Below are positions 23,669 to 35,187 of a stretch of 64,000 nt of DNA, piece after piece. Position numbers and translations under genes: made by a program. Each line of letters begins with the position of its first letter. Positions within the stretch are counted from its first letter, which is position 1. The notes beneath the pieces are model-generated. The model saw only the letters and a program-made list of their open reading frames with translations, was not told the DNA's origin and made no database searches. Source of the DNA: Sinonovacula constricta (taxonomy: Eukaryota > Mollusca > Bivalvia > Cardiida > Solecurtidae); assembly GCA_007844125.1 (NCBI GenBank), contig CM017558.1:25873344-25937343 (forward strand), read 5' to 3'.

Positions 23669-25331
23669 TGCTTTATAAGTGTCATATATCATTGTACCTG
23701 CTCTATTAAAGCATGCACTATCCAAATAAGAAAATATGACAAAGTCATATAATTATTGCAGCTTATATTTAAATAAGACAAATCATCATGACAAAGGTTT
23801 TCTCTTGCCAGTCAAATGTAAATGGTACAACAGAACTGTGACGAGGCATAATACAAAATAGTGCAAGCCTAACAATTAATGCACTGGATAATTCATTCGG
23901 CAAATGAACCGACTAGACTGCTTAAACTGGTACTTAGAGAATTCCAGGCTCGCACTTTTTTAGAGATATTTTCCAATTGGAAGCAGTAAATGCAAAACAG
24001 ATCTATTTGAAACAAAACTGTCAAATATATGATATAGAGTAAGAGCTAAGTTATGGCCTCGTTTAGAAGAAAGTCGCTAAGTTATTAAAAATAATGCCCA
24101 CAGAAATTTGGGTGACGAGAAAAGTATTATTACCATTAATCCTGACGGTCTTCATGCCGGAATAAATTGTCCCTGTCTAATGGTATATGAAAATGAGTCA
24201 TGCATTGTTTAGCTTTAAGATCAATCAGTATGGCTGGCCCAGTAACAACACTTCGAGGACTTCGATAGACAAATGTGACAGGTGGACAAAGTTGATTCTC
24301 AGACTATTGTACATCAGTTGACATTCAGAATATCTGCGTGTTATGAACTTCCTTAGCAAAATTTCTGCGCAGGTAAAATAGAAAGTACTTAAGATACATG
24401 TACTGGGTGTAATATAAACGATTTTGCGTTTAAGCTCAGAAATGTTTCAGCGCAAAAATTACAGTCCTTATACCGACGTCTAACAATACCTGGCAGAGGA
24501 AGATCCCAGACAGATGTCTCAATTTACCCTTTTTATGCGTAATGGTCTAACGATATCCTTTTTGTTGATTTATATGACCATTTGTTTATGTATAATTACT
24601 GTATCTTCTAGATGTGAAGCTGCGGTAATGAGTGTCATATACCGCTAAGAGCTTTGTATGTGTTTATATGTCACGTCTATAAAAGTGTGGCCAGTCTTAT
24701 GGGCCATACCCTTCTTGATTAGAACTTGATTTATACCGGTTTCATTGTTTTATTGTCCGGGGTTGATATGGCTATTTGAAAACTGTATAAAAGATATGTG
24801 AAATAGGGTGCATGCACACAAGAAGTGTGCACAATATTGCGCACAAGGAAAAAAATCTGCAAAAAGTGTGCATCTTTAGGGCAATATATTCTTACAATGA
24901 ACTGAATGCATACTGAAAAATAATAAACTATATTTTATACTAATCACATTGTCTGAGGGTCCTTATACTACACACCCCATGTACCAGGACGCTTTAAACA
25001 GACCGCAGAGAAAACAAACTGCATAAAGAAAAATGACTACCCTGTTGCTCCTCTGCTCTGACAATTAACAAGGAATATATTTTATATTACAACAGGTAGT
25101 TACATACTTATATAGAACATAGAATAAAGGAACATCTATCTCAGGGTAATGGGGATATCAAAATAAAATCGCAGAAACTTATGACAATTGAACGTGTGAT
25201 GAGATGCATTTTTTTAGCCGACTTTAGCTATACATAGGTATAGAATGGAATGTTCTGTCTAGTTTTGCTTGGAATGTCAATATATGACTAAAATATGGGA
25301 AATTAATATGAGTTCATTTTCATAAATATAA
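23669..25331. other. Unique AT-rich sequence, nothing recognised
   Basis: No polyadenylation or exon signals convincing enough to extend the candidate exon at 23498. Confidence 0.5.
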
Positions 25332-25632
25332 AAAAAAAATCGGTCGATCAATAGGTCGGTCGGTAGGTGGGTAGGTAGGTCGGCCGGTCTGTCGGTCGGT
25401 AGATAGGTAGATAGATCGATAGGTCGGTAGGTGGGTAGGTAGGTCGGTCGGTCGGTCGGTAGATAGGTAGATAGATCTATAGGTCGGTAGGTGGGTAGGT
25501 AGGTCGGTCGGTAGGTAGGTGGGTAGGTAGGTCGGTAGGTGGGTAGGTAGGTCGGTCAGTCGGTAGATAGGTAGATATGTCGGTAGGTCGGTAGGCAGGC
25601 AGGCAGGCAGGCAGGCAAGCAGATATATAGAT
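25332..25632. repeat. Compound tetranucleotide microsatellite (GGTC/GGTA/GATA/GGCA)
   Basis: Period-4 repeat in blocks: GGTCGGTA and GGTAGGTG alternating with GATAGGTAGATAGATC, ending in a (GGCA)n block and GATATATAGATATAT. The combination GTAGGTGGGTAGGTAGGTCG recurs several times, so blocks have been duplicated. The Pro/Thr-rich minus-strand frame is an artefact of the repeat. Confidence 0.95.
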
Positions 25633-28200
25633 ATATTTGAAATGTAACTTTTTTGTGATTACAATGTTCACTGTAAAAAATGAAAAAAGCAATATATTGC
25701 AAGCTCCTTTATCTGCAGGAAAACACATCAAGGTGCCACTTCAATCAGGAATTTTCCATTTGTATGTGATTGGGTATATAATTGGATCAATCAATAACTT
25801 ATTGAAAGCTTGCGAACATCAAATTTCATCTTCAATATATCTGATACTTTTACATACTAAACGATGAAACAAACAAGAGAAATTGTTTACATGTTCTTCC
25901 TTTATTAAGATCTAAAAGGAAATTATCACTTACTTGGAAAAGTTACTTGGTTCAAAGACTGTTAGGATCTTTATCTTTCTAAGACGAGTTTGTGGAAGAA
26001 ACATAATTTCATTTTAACAACGACTTTAATAGTCCTTGAATGGCATACGAGTTTGTTAAATTGCTTCAATTCTATTCAGCGAGCTTGAATAAAGAAACAG
26101 TTTGGTAAGTATTCATTTATTTTGAAGTAGCTATTTTACATGACTTTTGACCCTTTTTAAGAAAAGCTGACGCAAGGACCCCACCCCATCCCACCACCAA
26201 TATATCAGTGATTCTTACTGGTAGAAATTCTATGTTGGCTATTGTTCCTATAAACCGAACCCGGCGTAGTAACATTTCTTTTCATAAAAGGCGACGCAAA
26301 AAGTGGAAGAGGTAAAGAGATTAAAGCAATATTGGAGCAAGTTACTACGGCATTAAAACCTTATGAATTTTATTTGAAAGTTTTCAGTATTTTTAAATCT
26401 CGAGAAAAAGTATGTATAACCTATTTTCCTGAGCGAATAAAATGTTTAAAACAAAATATAAAGCAAAACCAGACACCATTTGAATAGGTTTGTAAGATGT
26501 TACACATGTAGATGTAACATATGTAGAAAAAGTTTCAAAATTATTATAATTATAAAAAAATATTTGAACAAGCAGAAATTGCACATGTGCAGCAGCCTCA
26601 CATTAAAAAATAAGTACTGTTCAGATAGTGTTCTTCTCAAACGTTGTATATTTTTCTTGTTTAGTATCTTATTGTATATTTTCAAAAATATTTAGAAATT
26701 TACAGATACACAAAAATAAGTATAAAAATAAATTAATAAAACAGAACACCGTTTACCGGATTAGGACCCGTATTTTATCATGTTTAGAAGTCCGCAAAAC
26801 TTTCCCCACGTACAAATTTCAGTGAGCATTCTATTATAAAGGCGTAGCGCATCAGCGCATCGCCAATAAATGGTGGTTACTTACGTCATGAATATAAAAA
26901 ATAACTTTCCTCCAGTACTGGAGTGCACAATTCAGTCACTTTATTCTGTAAGTGTTTATAAAATTAGAAGCTTACATTGAGACCCAAATGAAATTTGTAA
27001 AGAAATCGTAATCATTTGATGCGTCAGTTTTATAAAGACCCATTTTCTGAATTAATAGAATCCCTAACAACCGCCGCATATTTTTAAAGTTTCTTTCTCA
27101 GACGGCATTGCTCTAAATTTATAAAAATAGACAAGATAAGTCACTTTCATATTACGGGGGGGGGGGGGGGGGGGAATTGTTTAAATTCGGTAGTTTTAGG
27201 GAATGGTGTTCCTGCTTGATCTAGGATGAATTGCATTATAAATCAAATGCTTTGGTACAATGGTTAGGGACCTCTTCAATCCGGGTCATTCAGGGTCTCT
27301 AAAATACCAACAACTGGCGTCACAAATAATGAGGGTATGAAAGAAAATACTTTAATATTACTTTTTAGAATTTGCATAATGCTAATACTACACTTGTGCA
27401 AACGTCCAATGTTGATAATACATCGTACAAAGGCACCGGCGCCCTCTCGACATAGAGCGATGTAAATGTCCTCAATATGAGACCTACATTTACATAATAC
27501 TTGTAACACACCACAGATATGGAGGGTTTGACTGTATCAAGAATGTCCTTATTGCTGTATGTTTATTGTTGTAACAAATTAAACACACCTTTTTTTACAA
27601 AAATGTACATTTATACATTTTTGGTAGTTTAAATTTGTTTTATATTGATATTTGTAATAATATTGTCGTCAGAGCTAGGCTCTAAATAGCTTCCATCGCC
27701 TGCATTAAATATGAAACATATAAAATAGTTTAGACTCACTATAATTGAGAATAGATATAAAGTTCTATTCTGTAACAACCGTGACAACAGTTATCCTAGT
27801 TTGTAATGTTTGTTGACAACATTTCCACGATCTCATCGTCACCAGCGTAAACAAGAGACATTTTAGAAGATAATTGAACATAAAGTTCACAATAATGTGT
27901 CCGTTTACCTTTATAACAAAGGCAAATAACACGTTATAGAAATATGTTCGGCCAAGGATAAAACTAAATGTGACACTTGCACTGTAACTTTTATCTGATA
28001 ATGGTTTTGTATCTAATGTCCTTCCTGTCTTTCTGTATTTTGTTATTATTTATTTAAACACACTCGTGTGAGCCTTTATCTAGTTTTAACATGATGTTAA
28101 AAACAACGACGGAAAGTCACTATGTCTTGTTGTCTTAATTATTGCAAAACAGTTCGTGACATATTTAACACATTTCCTGGCTACTGGTTGGCTAAGTGTC
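25633..28200. other. Unique AT-rich sequence, no gene recognised
   Basis: Short open frames (26393-26825 on both strands, 27276-27509 minus) without recognisable domains. Includes the G19 tract listed separately. Confidence 0.5.
27156..27174. repeat. G19 homopolymer
   Basis: Nineteen consecutive G in AT-rich sequence; compatible with G-quadruplex formation on the plus strand. Confidence 0.95.
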
Positions 28201-28521
28201 TAAATTTATGATTATGTTTGTTTGTTTACTGGTTTTGTCGTCCCACCAATAGTATTTCAGTTATCAAGAGACGGTGTCCACTTGAAGCAGATATAGTACT
28301 GCCTTCACTGTGTATATTATGCCGTGCAACACCTGGCATGATACCACACCCAGTCAAATTATCCAGATACCGGGCCCAACCAGTCTTGGAACTACCCTTA
28401 TATTTGCTTGACCGTTAGCAAGAAAGCTATATCCACTACCATTTTTAGCGATTTTCGTATGTCGCGGCCCTGGATCCAACGCTCTACGGATGGGATACAA
28501 AGTCCGGCGTAAATTTATGAT
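28201..28521 (-). mobile_element. tRNA-derived SINE, copy 1, with 12-bp target-site duplication
   Basis: The element (28213-28509) is in reverse orientation and is flanked by the perfect direct repeat TAAATTTATGAT (28201-28212 and 28510-28521). On the minus strand it begins with a tRNA-like head that has lost about 20 nt between TAGAGCG and GATCCAGGGCCGCGAC. The body is shared with the plus-strand copy at 40089: AAATATAAGGGTAGTTCC, ATCATGCCAGGTGTT, GGACACCGTCTC and TACTATTGGTGGGA. The end is an AAAC-rich tail. Such elements are transcribed by pol III and mobilised by LINE enzymes. Family name not assigned; the layout fits the V-SINE-like elements reported in molluscs. Confidence 0.9.
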
Positions 28522-28784
28522 AATATATATACATTTATTTATTTATTTAGCTGTATACACATGCACATGTATGAACAATATTTGGACAATATTGTAAACT
28601 TTCAAAAAATGTGTTGTCAGAAAGTACAAAAGCTTTGCATTTGTTATATTTTGTACCACTGTAAAAAGACATGGCCGCAAGGAACGTTGCCATTTTACAA
28701 CTTCAGCATTATACATGCTGCAATGGGATTTGTCGGCATTTTTGCCGATACTGTGCAGCGACATTTCTATCATTATACCATAGG

Positions 28785-28950
28785 GGCACTTATGAGGTGC
28801 CCAGGGACTGAACCTGGCCGGGCCATTATACTGACACCGACGAGTCAGGCGTAATGCTGTCCCCTTAGCCCCGAGCATTGCAGGGAAGCCACTACTACCA
28901 AATTTAAAGTCTTTGGTTTGACCCGGCCGGGGTTTGAACCCGCGACCTCC
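28785..28950 (-). mobile_element. Related SINE fragment, 5'-truncated
   Basis: The minus strand reads GGTCGCGGGTTCAAACCCCG, which contains a full pol III B box. It is followed by AAACCAAAGACTTTAAAT, GGCTTCCCTGC, then TCAGTATAATGGCCCGG. The order and wording parallel the two complete SINEs (ATACCAAAGTCGTAAAAATG, AGTTCCCTCGC, GTGTCAAGATAATG). The A-box half of the head is missing or degraded. A 9-bp hairpin (TTCTTGTAG/CTACAAGAA, 28972-28992) lies just outside. Confidence 0.6.
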
Positions 28951-29059
28951 TGATTATACATGTAGTAAAACTTCTTGTAGAAACTACAAGAACTATAAAC
29001 AGAGCATAAATATTTGACATAAAAGTTCCTCGAAGGCCCTCTATTAAGATTGCTCAATG

Positions 29060-29260
29060 TGTAATGATCTGTTAAAACATGACCGCCAGGGGCGTTGATA
29101 TTTTCCCGATGTAATTGTACCTAATAAAAAAACTTCTCTCAGCCAGAAACTACATGATTTAGAGCCGTGATATATGGGCGGACCTCTTTCAAGAGTTCTT
29201 AAAGAATTTTGATTAGTCAAAAATGAGGCCAGGAATGTTGACCTTGTCTCTAAACGTGTA
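29060..29260. repeat. Degenerate dispersed repeat module, two tandem-like copies
   Basis: GACCGCCAGGGGCGTTGATA near 29081 and GAGGCCAGGAATGTTGACCT near 29225 lie about 145 bp apart, and a third relative, GGCCGCAAGGAACGTTGCCA, lies near 28672. The linking text (AACTTCTCTCAGCCAGAAAC, AAGAGTTCTTAAAGAATTTT) is of a kind I recall as highly repeated in bivalve genomes. Class unknown. Confidence 0.45.
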
Positions 29261-31939
29261 CGCTTATAAAGAAAATCCTGGACGCTTTTATCAGATTAGA
29301 TCTCTAAGTTTAAGCTGAAACTAAATGTCAATAATGATTTTTTATCATTTTGACAATGTATAGACTGTCACATTGATAATGTACATGTAATTATATATTT
29401 AACAAAGACAAAATACATATGACAATAATGTAGCAATAGTCAGACAGTTAAAAAACCCAGAAAGAAGATCCAACTACTATCTGGCAAACTCGTAAAATTA
29501 CGGTATAGACATAATGAATCCAACACCTCGCACTTAAGTCATCGAAAAGGAAAGATCTACCAACTACATATACACTTTTAACAAGTTTAGGCATAGAACA
29601 CTCCCATCACAAATGGTATTAATTAAGACAGACCGTCGTGGTAAAGTTTTTACAGTTTCATATGACAGATGTATAGAGTTGATAGTTTACTAGTCGTGCA
29701 TGCTGCTGCGCTGGCTCGAGCTCTTAATTAACGAGACACATTTCACAAAACAAATTAACTTAAAACACTCCACTGTAAGCTGGCTTTGCAATAATGGGGA
29801 GCAAAAAAGTCTAAACCTTTCTTACCTTTTGTGTTTCGTAGGAAAGTTGATCTAAGACTAAAATACATCTTCATTTACCATAGTTCAAAGTCCATACGCT
29901 GAAAACAAAATGATACTTACAATTATCATATGAACAATGAAGTGCACGATCAGTTGTATATGAGTTTCTTGTAGGAGTCCGCTATGCCATTATTAAATAA
30001 ATGTCGGTTTTAAAATCTATAAATCTATTTAAAGCTATAGTATAACCATGTTACAAAATTATTTACTATATGCGTTTAAAACAATAATGACACAATATGA
30101 CTAATACATTTGTATATATAAATATTTTTAAATAGTTTATCCACTGCTCACAGCAACTATCACGCACCAAAATCGTCTGATCATTTTTCTCGTTTTAAGT
30201 AGAAATCCATAAGCTACTTGTTAACTATTTGGTGTCCAGGCCAATCGTGCTTTCGAGATGTCAAAAATGTGACAAACATGTATGTAATGCCTTCGAGGTG
30301 AGGTGGTATGACTTGTACATATGGGTCCTCTACATATTATTCAAAACACTTAGTCAACGCTTGAGGTTTGGCTGTGTCTATTACTTAAAGTACGAAAAAG
30401 TACCACGGTTCAGACCGACAAAATATAATTTATTATAAAAATTGTCAGAATGTTCGTGTGCTATTGTTAAACATTAGTGAAATGACTGCTTGTGTAAGCT
30501 GTAACTTATGTTACTTGTTAATTCTATACTTTCGTGTGATGTAATTTAACTTTTCAAAGTTCAATATTCATACATGTGAACAGAGAGTCGCATTTCGTTC
30601 TTTCTAATATACTTTGCGTTTCAATATTCAAGAAATGCGTCCAACGAATGTGGTCAATTCACCAAACAGAGTCTTTTTTTAGAACTTGTTTACATTTAAT
30701 AACAGCTCTTTTCAATTTAGTTAAACATAACACATTATACATTTTAAGATGTGCAGTAGGTATTTCGCAGTACAAATGGAATGACCAATTGTTGGAATTT
30801 CCTTCTAGATGTTGTTCAAACCCAGAACACATGTGGTAAGAAAAAACAAGCTGGTAGTATTTTGACAGGACTTCGTATCACATCAACATTTTTCTACAAG
30901 CTTATTTACGAGAAATAGCAAAAGTCTAACACGGTGCGTTCTATTTCCACTAATGTCCATACACATTTTTAAAACTTTTGTTTGTAATGTTGACCTGAAC
31001 GTTTTATTTGTTCGAAAAACATCCTTATTTGTTGAAAAATAGTTTTCGAAAGCTTCAATCGGAAATATGATAAGTTACAGGCATAGTAACTAAATATTTG
31101 TCAGTCTTTGAAACAAATCGTACATCAGTCTGTCTAGTTTATACACATATTTGCAAACCTACCAAGTATATATCCTTCTTAATCTTCGCTACCCACCACG
31201 CACTAAAAATTATTACATTTACATAAACATTCTTTTCAATTTTCATTCAAACGACCATTATAACGCCAGTGTAAGGACGCAATCGTCAGTCAGCGTTTAA
31301 TAAGTTCAAAGTTCAAGTTCAGGAATAGTAAATCTTAGGCACAAAGTTTAGTATTTGTCTGTTAGAATCTGCAAGCCGTTTAAATGCTCGTAAAGTAAAG
31401 CTGTTAGATAAGGAAAACCAAATACTAAGATCTATGCCATTTTTTTGCTTTAGATGAAAAAGATATTTAAAATTATACTATGATTAAGCAAACAACAACA
31501 ACAGTGCATTTAACTTACAAAAACGAAACATATGTTGTAAGTGCGTTTGACCACCACTATACTGACTTGCCATTCTGTGTGTTACCATACATTGCAGTGG
31601 ACATAGTGTGTGCGATTAACCTTACCTACATGTATACACTATATCTTGTTATAAACTTCAAGCTATAAACTATAAATTATAAGAAATGTCAATAAAACAA
31701 CTCTCATATAAATTAAAGCCAGCCATTGACGTAGAATGCATACACCATAACTTATATAACTTTAAAACGGATTGCTTGAAATGGAACGATAGCAAGCAAT
31801 ATCATATTTATTATGTTCCCATTAAAATATTTAGAAATGCAGGTCAATTGGTGTCATTCTATCTTCGAACGGTACAGTTTTGTGGGATGCTTAAACTGCC
31901 CTATCGTAATAATACATCATCGTAGTGTCACTTATTTGT
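29261..31939. other. Unique AT-rich sequence, no gene recognised
   Basis: Small open frames at 30229-30438, 30576-30839, 31480-31668 and 31686-31925 on plus show no recognisable domain. Confidence 0.5.
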
Positions 31940-32045
31940 CTATTCCGACAATAGCTCCATGCCTGAGTCCACCAGCAGTCTATAAATCATAAATAATGGT
32001 CTTTAGAGTAAACGGTCTGTTTGATAACTACATTGCCATGATGAA
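31940..32045 (+). repeat. Dispersed repeat copy B (single 53-bp unit)
   Basis: Homologous to 19575-19791: CCGACAATAGCTCCATGCCT, CAGTCTATAAATC, AATAATGG and GTAAACGGTCTGTTTGATAA, ending GCCATGATGAAG. Only one copy of the 53-bp unit is present here, so the tandem triplication at 19.6 kb is private to that locus. Confidence 0.8.
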
Positions 32046-32734
32046 GATGCCAAATATATATATGCATATTCTTTTCTACAAAAGCGATGCTAGTTCAGTT
32101 AAGTTTTAGCAGATATATACATGGTTGAGATTTCCAACCTTGAGTTTCATATTAAACACACGTTCATTTATGCAACAAAGTTATTATGCTAAACATATAC
32201 GGGAATTTGTTGATGCGTGGAGTTTATATTTAACAGATTCAAACTATTTAGCATGCTTTTTAACGTTGCAACATCCAAAACCTCCAAGAAGCTTAAATTC
32301 CCCGGCACCAAGAAATTTGTAGTAATGCGTATATACAGATGACTGGTTATACATGATCAGTGTAAATTAATTAGCATTAGTAGATAGCAATAACTTGTAA
32401 TATTTAAATTTTACCAAATCACAAGATGATAATGTTGCATCAGTATTGATTTAAATAATAAAGTAAATATTGTCTATAAAAACCATAGATGATGCACATC
32501 TATGTTACATGTATCTTACGACTGTATAGGTTCAGAGATGTGCATATACATGCGTTATCAAATGCAAACTAGATTAGATTTTAGTTACACTGAGTGTGAA
32601 TGAATACACACTCTGTAAGTAAAGCTTGTTAGGGCTCAATACCACTTTTCCAACTAAAACGCGCTAACAAAATACATTATAAAGTAACATTGGCCATCCA
32701 TTTATATTTAATCCTATCCATCAAATCTTTTTTT
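32046..32734. other. Unique AT-rich sequence, nothing recognised
   Basis: No repeat or gene recognised. Confidence 0.5.
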
Positions 32735-33185
32735 TGTCACGTAACTTTGTTATTTTTTTAACTTTGTAACTTTGTAATTTGTGTTTTTATCTTTGTAACA
32801 TTGTATTTTTTTATCTTTGTAACTTTGTTAATTGGTTTTTATCTTTGTAACTTTGTTAATTGGTCTTTTATCTTTGTAACTTTGTTTATTGTGTTTGTAC
32901 CTTTGTAACTTTGTTAATTGTTTTTTATCTTGTAACATTTTTAATTATGTTTTTAACTTTGTAACTTTGTTAATTGTTTTTTTTATCTTTGAAACATTTT
33001 TATTTTATTTTTTATTTTTAAGTGTTGTTAATTATTTCTATCTTTGTAAGTTTGTTTATTTGTGCTTTTACCTTTGTAACTTTGTTAATTGTTTTTTTTT
33101 TTATCTTTGTAACATTTTTAATTGTGTTTTTATCTTTATAACCTAGTTAATTGTTTTTATTTTTGTAATTTAGTTAATTGTTTTT
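32735..33185. repeat. Degenerate T-rich minisatellite, unit about 27-31 bp
   Basis: The phrase TTTGTAACTTTGTTAATTGT followed by a T run and ATC recurs about 15 times with variable T-run length. The Phe/Leu-rich plus-strand frame at 32889-33146 is a product of the repeat. Confidence 0.88.
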
Positions 33186-35187
33186 TCACGATTGCTTCTA
33201 CAGAGTTTTTTTCGGAAAGATTATCTTAACTAAAATGAGTTTCACACAGCAGATCTTTAACAAAAAATGTGAACACTACAATGTTCTGTTAGAGATTCAG
33301 ATACATATGATAATCAGATGTATAAAATAAGTCTTTTATAAACTATGAGAATAGAATACGAATAGGTTTCTTGTGGCATCTCCGCGAGTGTTCTTGTTAA
33401 ACTAAGCATTGGCAAACTAAGCTATGGCACTAACTGTACTATATATAGCGTATAAGTTGTATATGACTTACATGTGGGGATTGAATCTGATACTGAAATA
33501 TAGAGTATCACGATATAGAACTACTTTACATAATACAAATTTACAAAAGCACTGCAATGTCTAAACTCCCCATGCTACCTTAATGAGCCCTGAGAACGGG
33601 TGTTTCTAACAGAATGCGTTCCCCTTTTGAAAATAATATAACCACTACATAAACAAACATTTTTTCCCGAAAAGATGAACATTAATTATTAATCAATGCA
33701 GCTTTACATAAATGGTTTCTTATTTGACGCAACCATATTTTACGTTATTTTACAATTCAATCTTACAGAAACTGCTCTTATTGTAAGTGTCATTTCTCTG
33801 GAACAGTTGTTTAATTTAATTTGACAGATGTAGCCAACGAAATAACAACGTTAGGGCCTTTATCTTTGATAATATTCATAAAAACACTGACAATGAAAAT
33901 ACTGACACACTTCTTTTCAAGCTGAATCATGATCGTTTTAGACATATACCACTTACCAGAAGCACGTAATTGTGAGTGAATGTTTCAAGTATAGACAGTT
34001 TTATCTTCGTATACATGTGGTTTATACTACATACATTACTGTTCACAATCGGCTCTGTCTTTTTCGTTAAAAAGACCATTTATAAATGTAAAATAAACAA
34101 ATTATACGCAGAAGGATAAAACATGTTTAAATAGTCAGATGAGACGTCCAGTCGATTGTGAAAATAGTTCGTTCTCAGTTACAGCTATTGGAAAGTTACG
34201 CAAATAAATGAAAATGAAATGTTTATGTATTTTAAACCATATACAGTTTTAAGTCATTGGTCTACAGGTTAAAATGATCAAGGAAAAAGGAACTTTAAAC
34301 CAGGAAATCCCATCGCCTATTATTGGCTTGATAATTGAATAGCGAATCTTTCATTACACTTTCAGAATAAATATCACATTGTTGAAACCGTTTCAGACCA
34401 AACCACAATTAAAAACGCTTAAATCGGAGCGATTGCTAACAAATCCTTTAACAATTTTCTTTCACCATTTAGGCCTGAAATGCAATAAGATTATTTTACC
34501 TACATGTAAATAAGTTAAGTTCTCGAACCATCGAGACTATATCTAAGACGTTTGTGTGGAAGACAAACATTATAATTGAACAACTATACATATTTCCCAA
34601 AGGACCCAAACCCATTTTATATTCATGTGTGTATGACACTTTACAGCAACTGTATGTCTCTGTCAGTCTATGAGACATGGATACTGGATATTGTCAATGG
34701 GATCACTGTTCTGCACTATTCTGTTATATGTCTTCGTGATTGTATGTTTCTTTTATCTTGATACATTTCCACATGTTTTATTTGATCGATGCATTCCATT
34801 GGGAATAATCTTGACAAAGGAGACATTTATGTTGTTATAGTGTTGACAGACAACACAGACAACATTACAGAGATTGATCCTAAATTGATCTATATTCTGC
34901 AGCTTGTCTCAAATATATAGCAAAACTACAATTTATACTAAAACATATTTACTGTCATTGTAAGAGTTCTCCAGGTGTAGCAAAAGAAGGGCTATTTCCC
35001 TCACTATCCGATGAAGAAAACTAACCGATTTACTCCGAATTAGACAATTTTACTGCCAATTGTTCTCAAGGTAAAAATCTGTAATAACGGCCAAGTGCAC
35101 ATAACGAAGATACAAGAAAGATTTCAACAGAATTGGAGATATTCATTTCTTCTATATATGACCAAACAATCTCGTTATATTTATAGC
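33186..35187. other. Unique AT-rich sequence, no gene recognised
   Basis: Open frames at 34496-34761 on both strands have no recognisable similarity. Confidence 0.5.

Noticed and set aside
25477..25731. Pro/Thr-rich protein
   Set aside because: Translation of the compound tetranucleotide microsatellite.
28218..28418. 66-codon frame as a gene
   Set aside because: It lies wholly inside the minus-strand SINE at 28213-28509.
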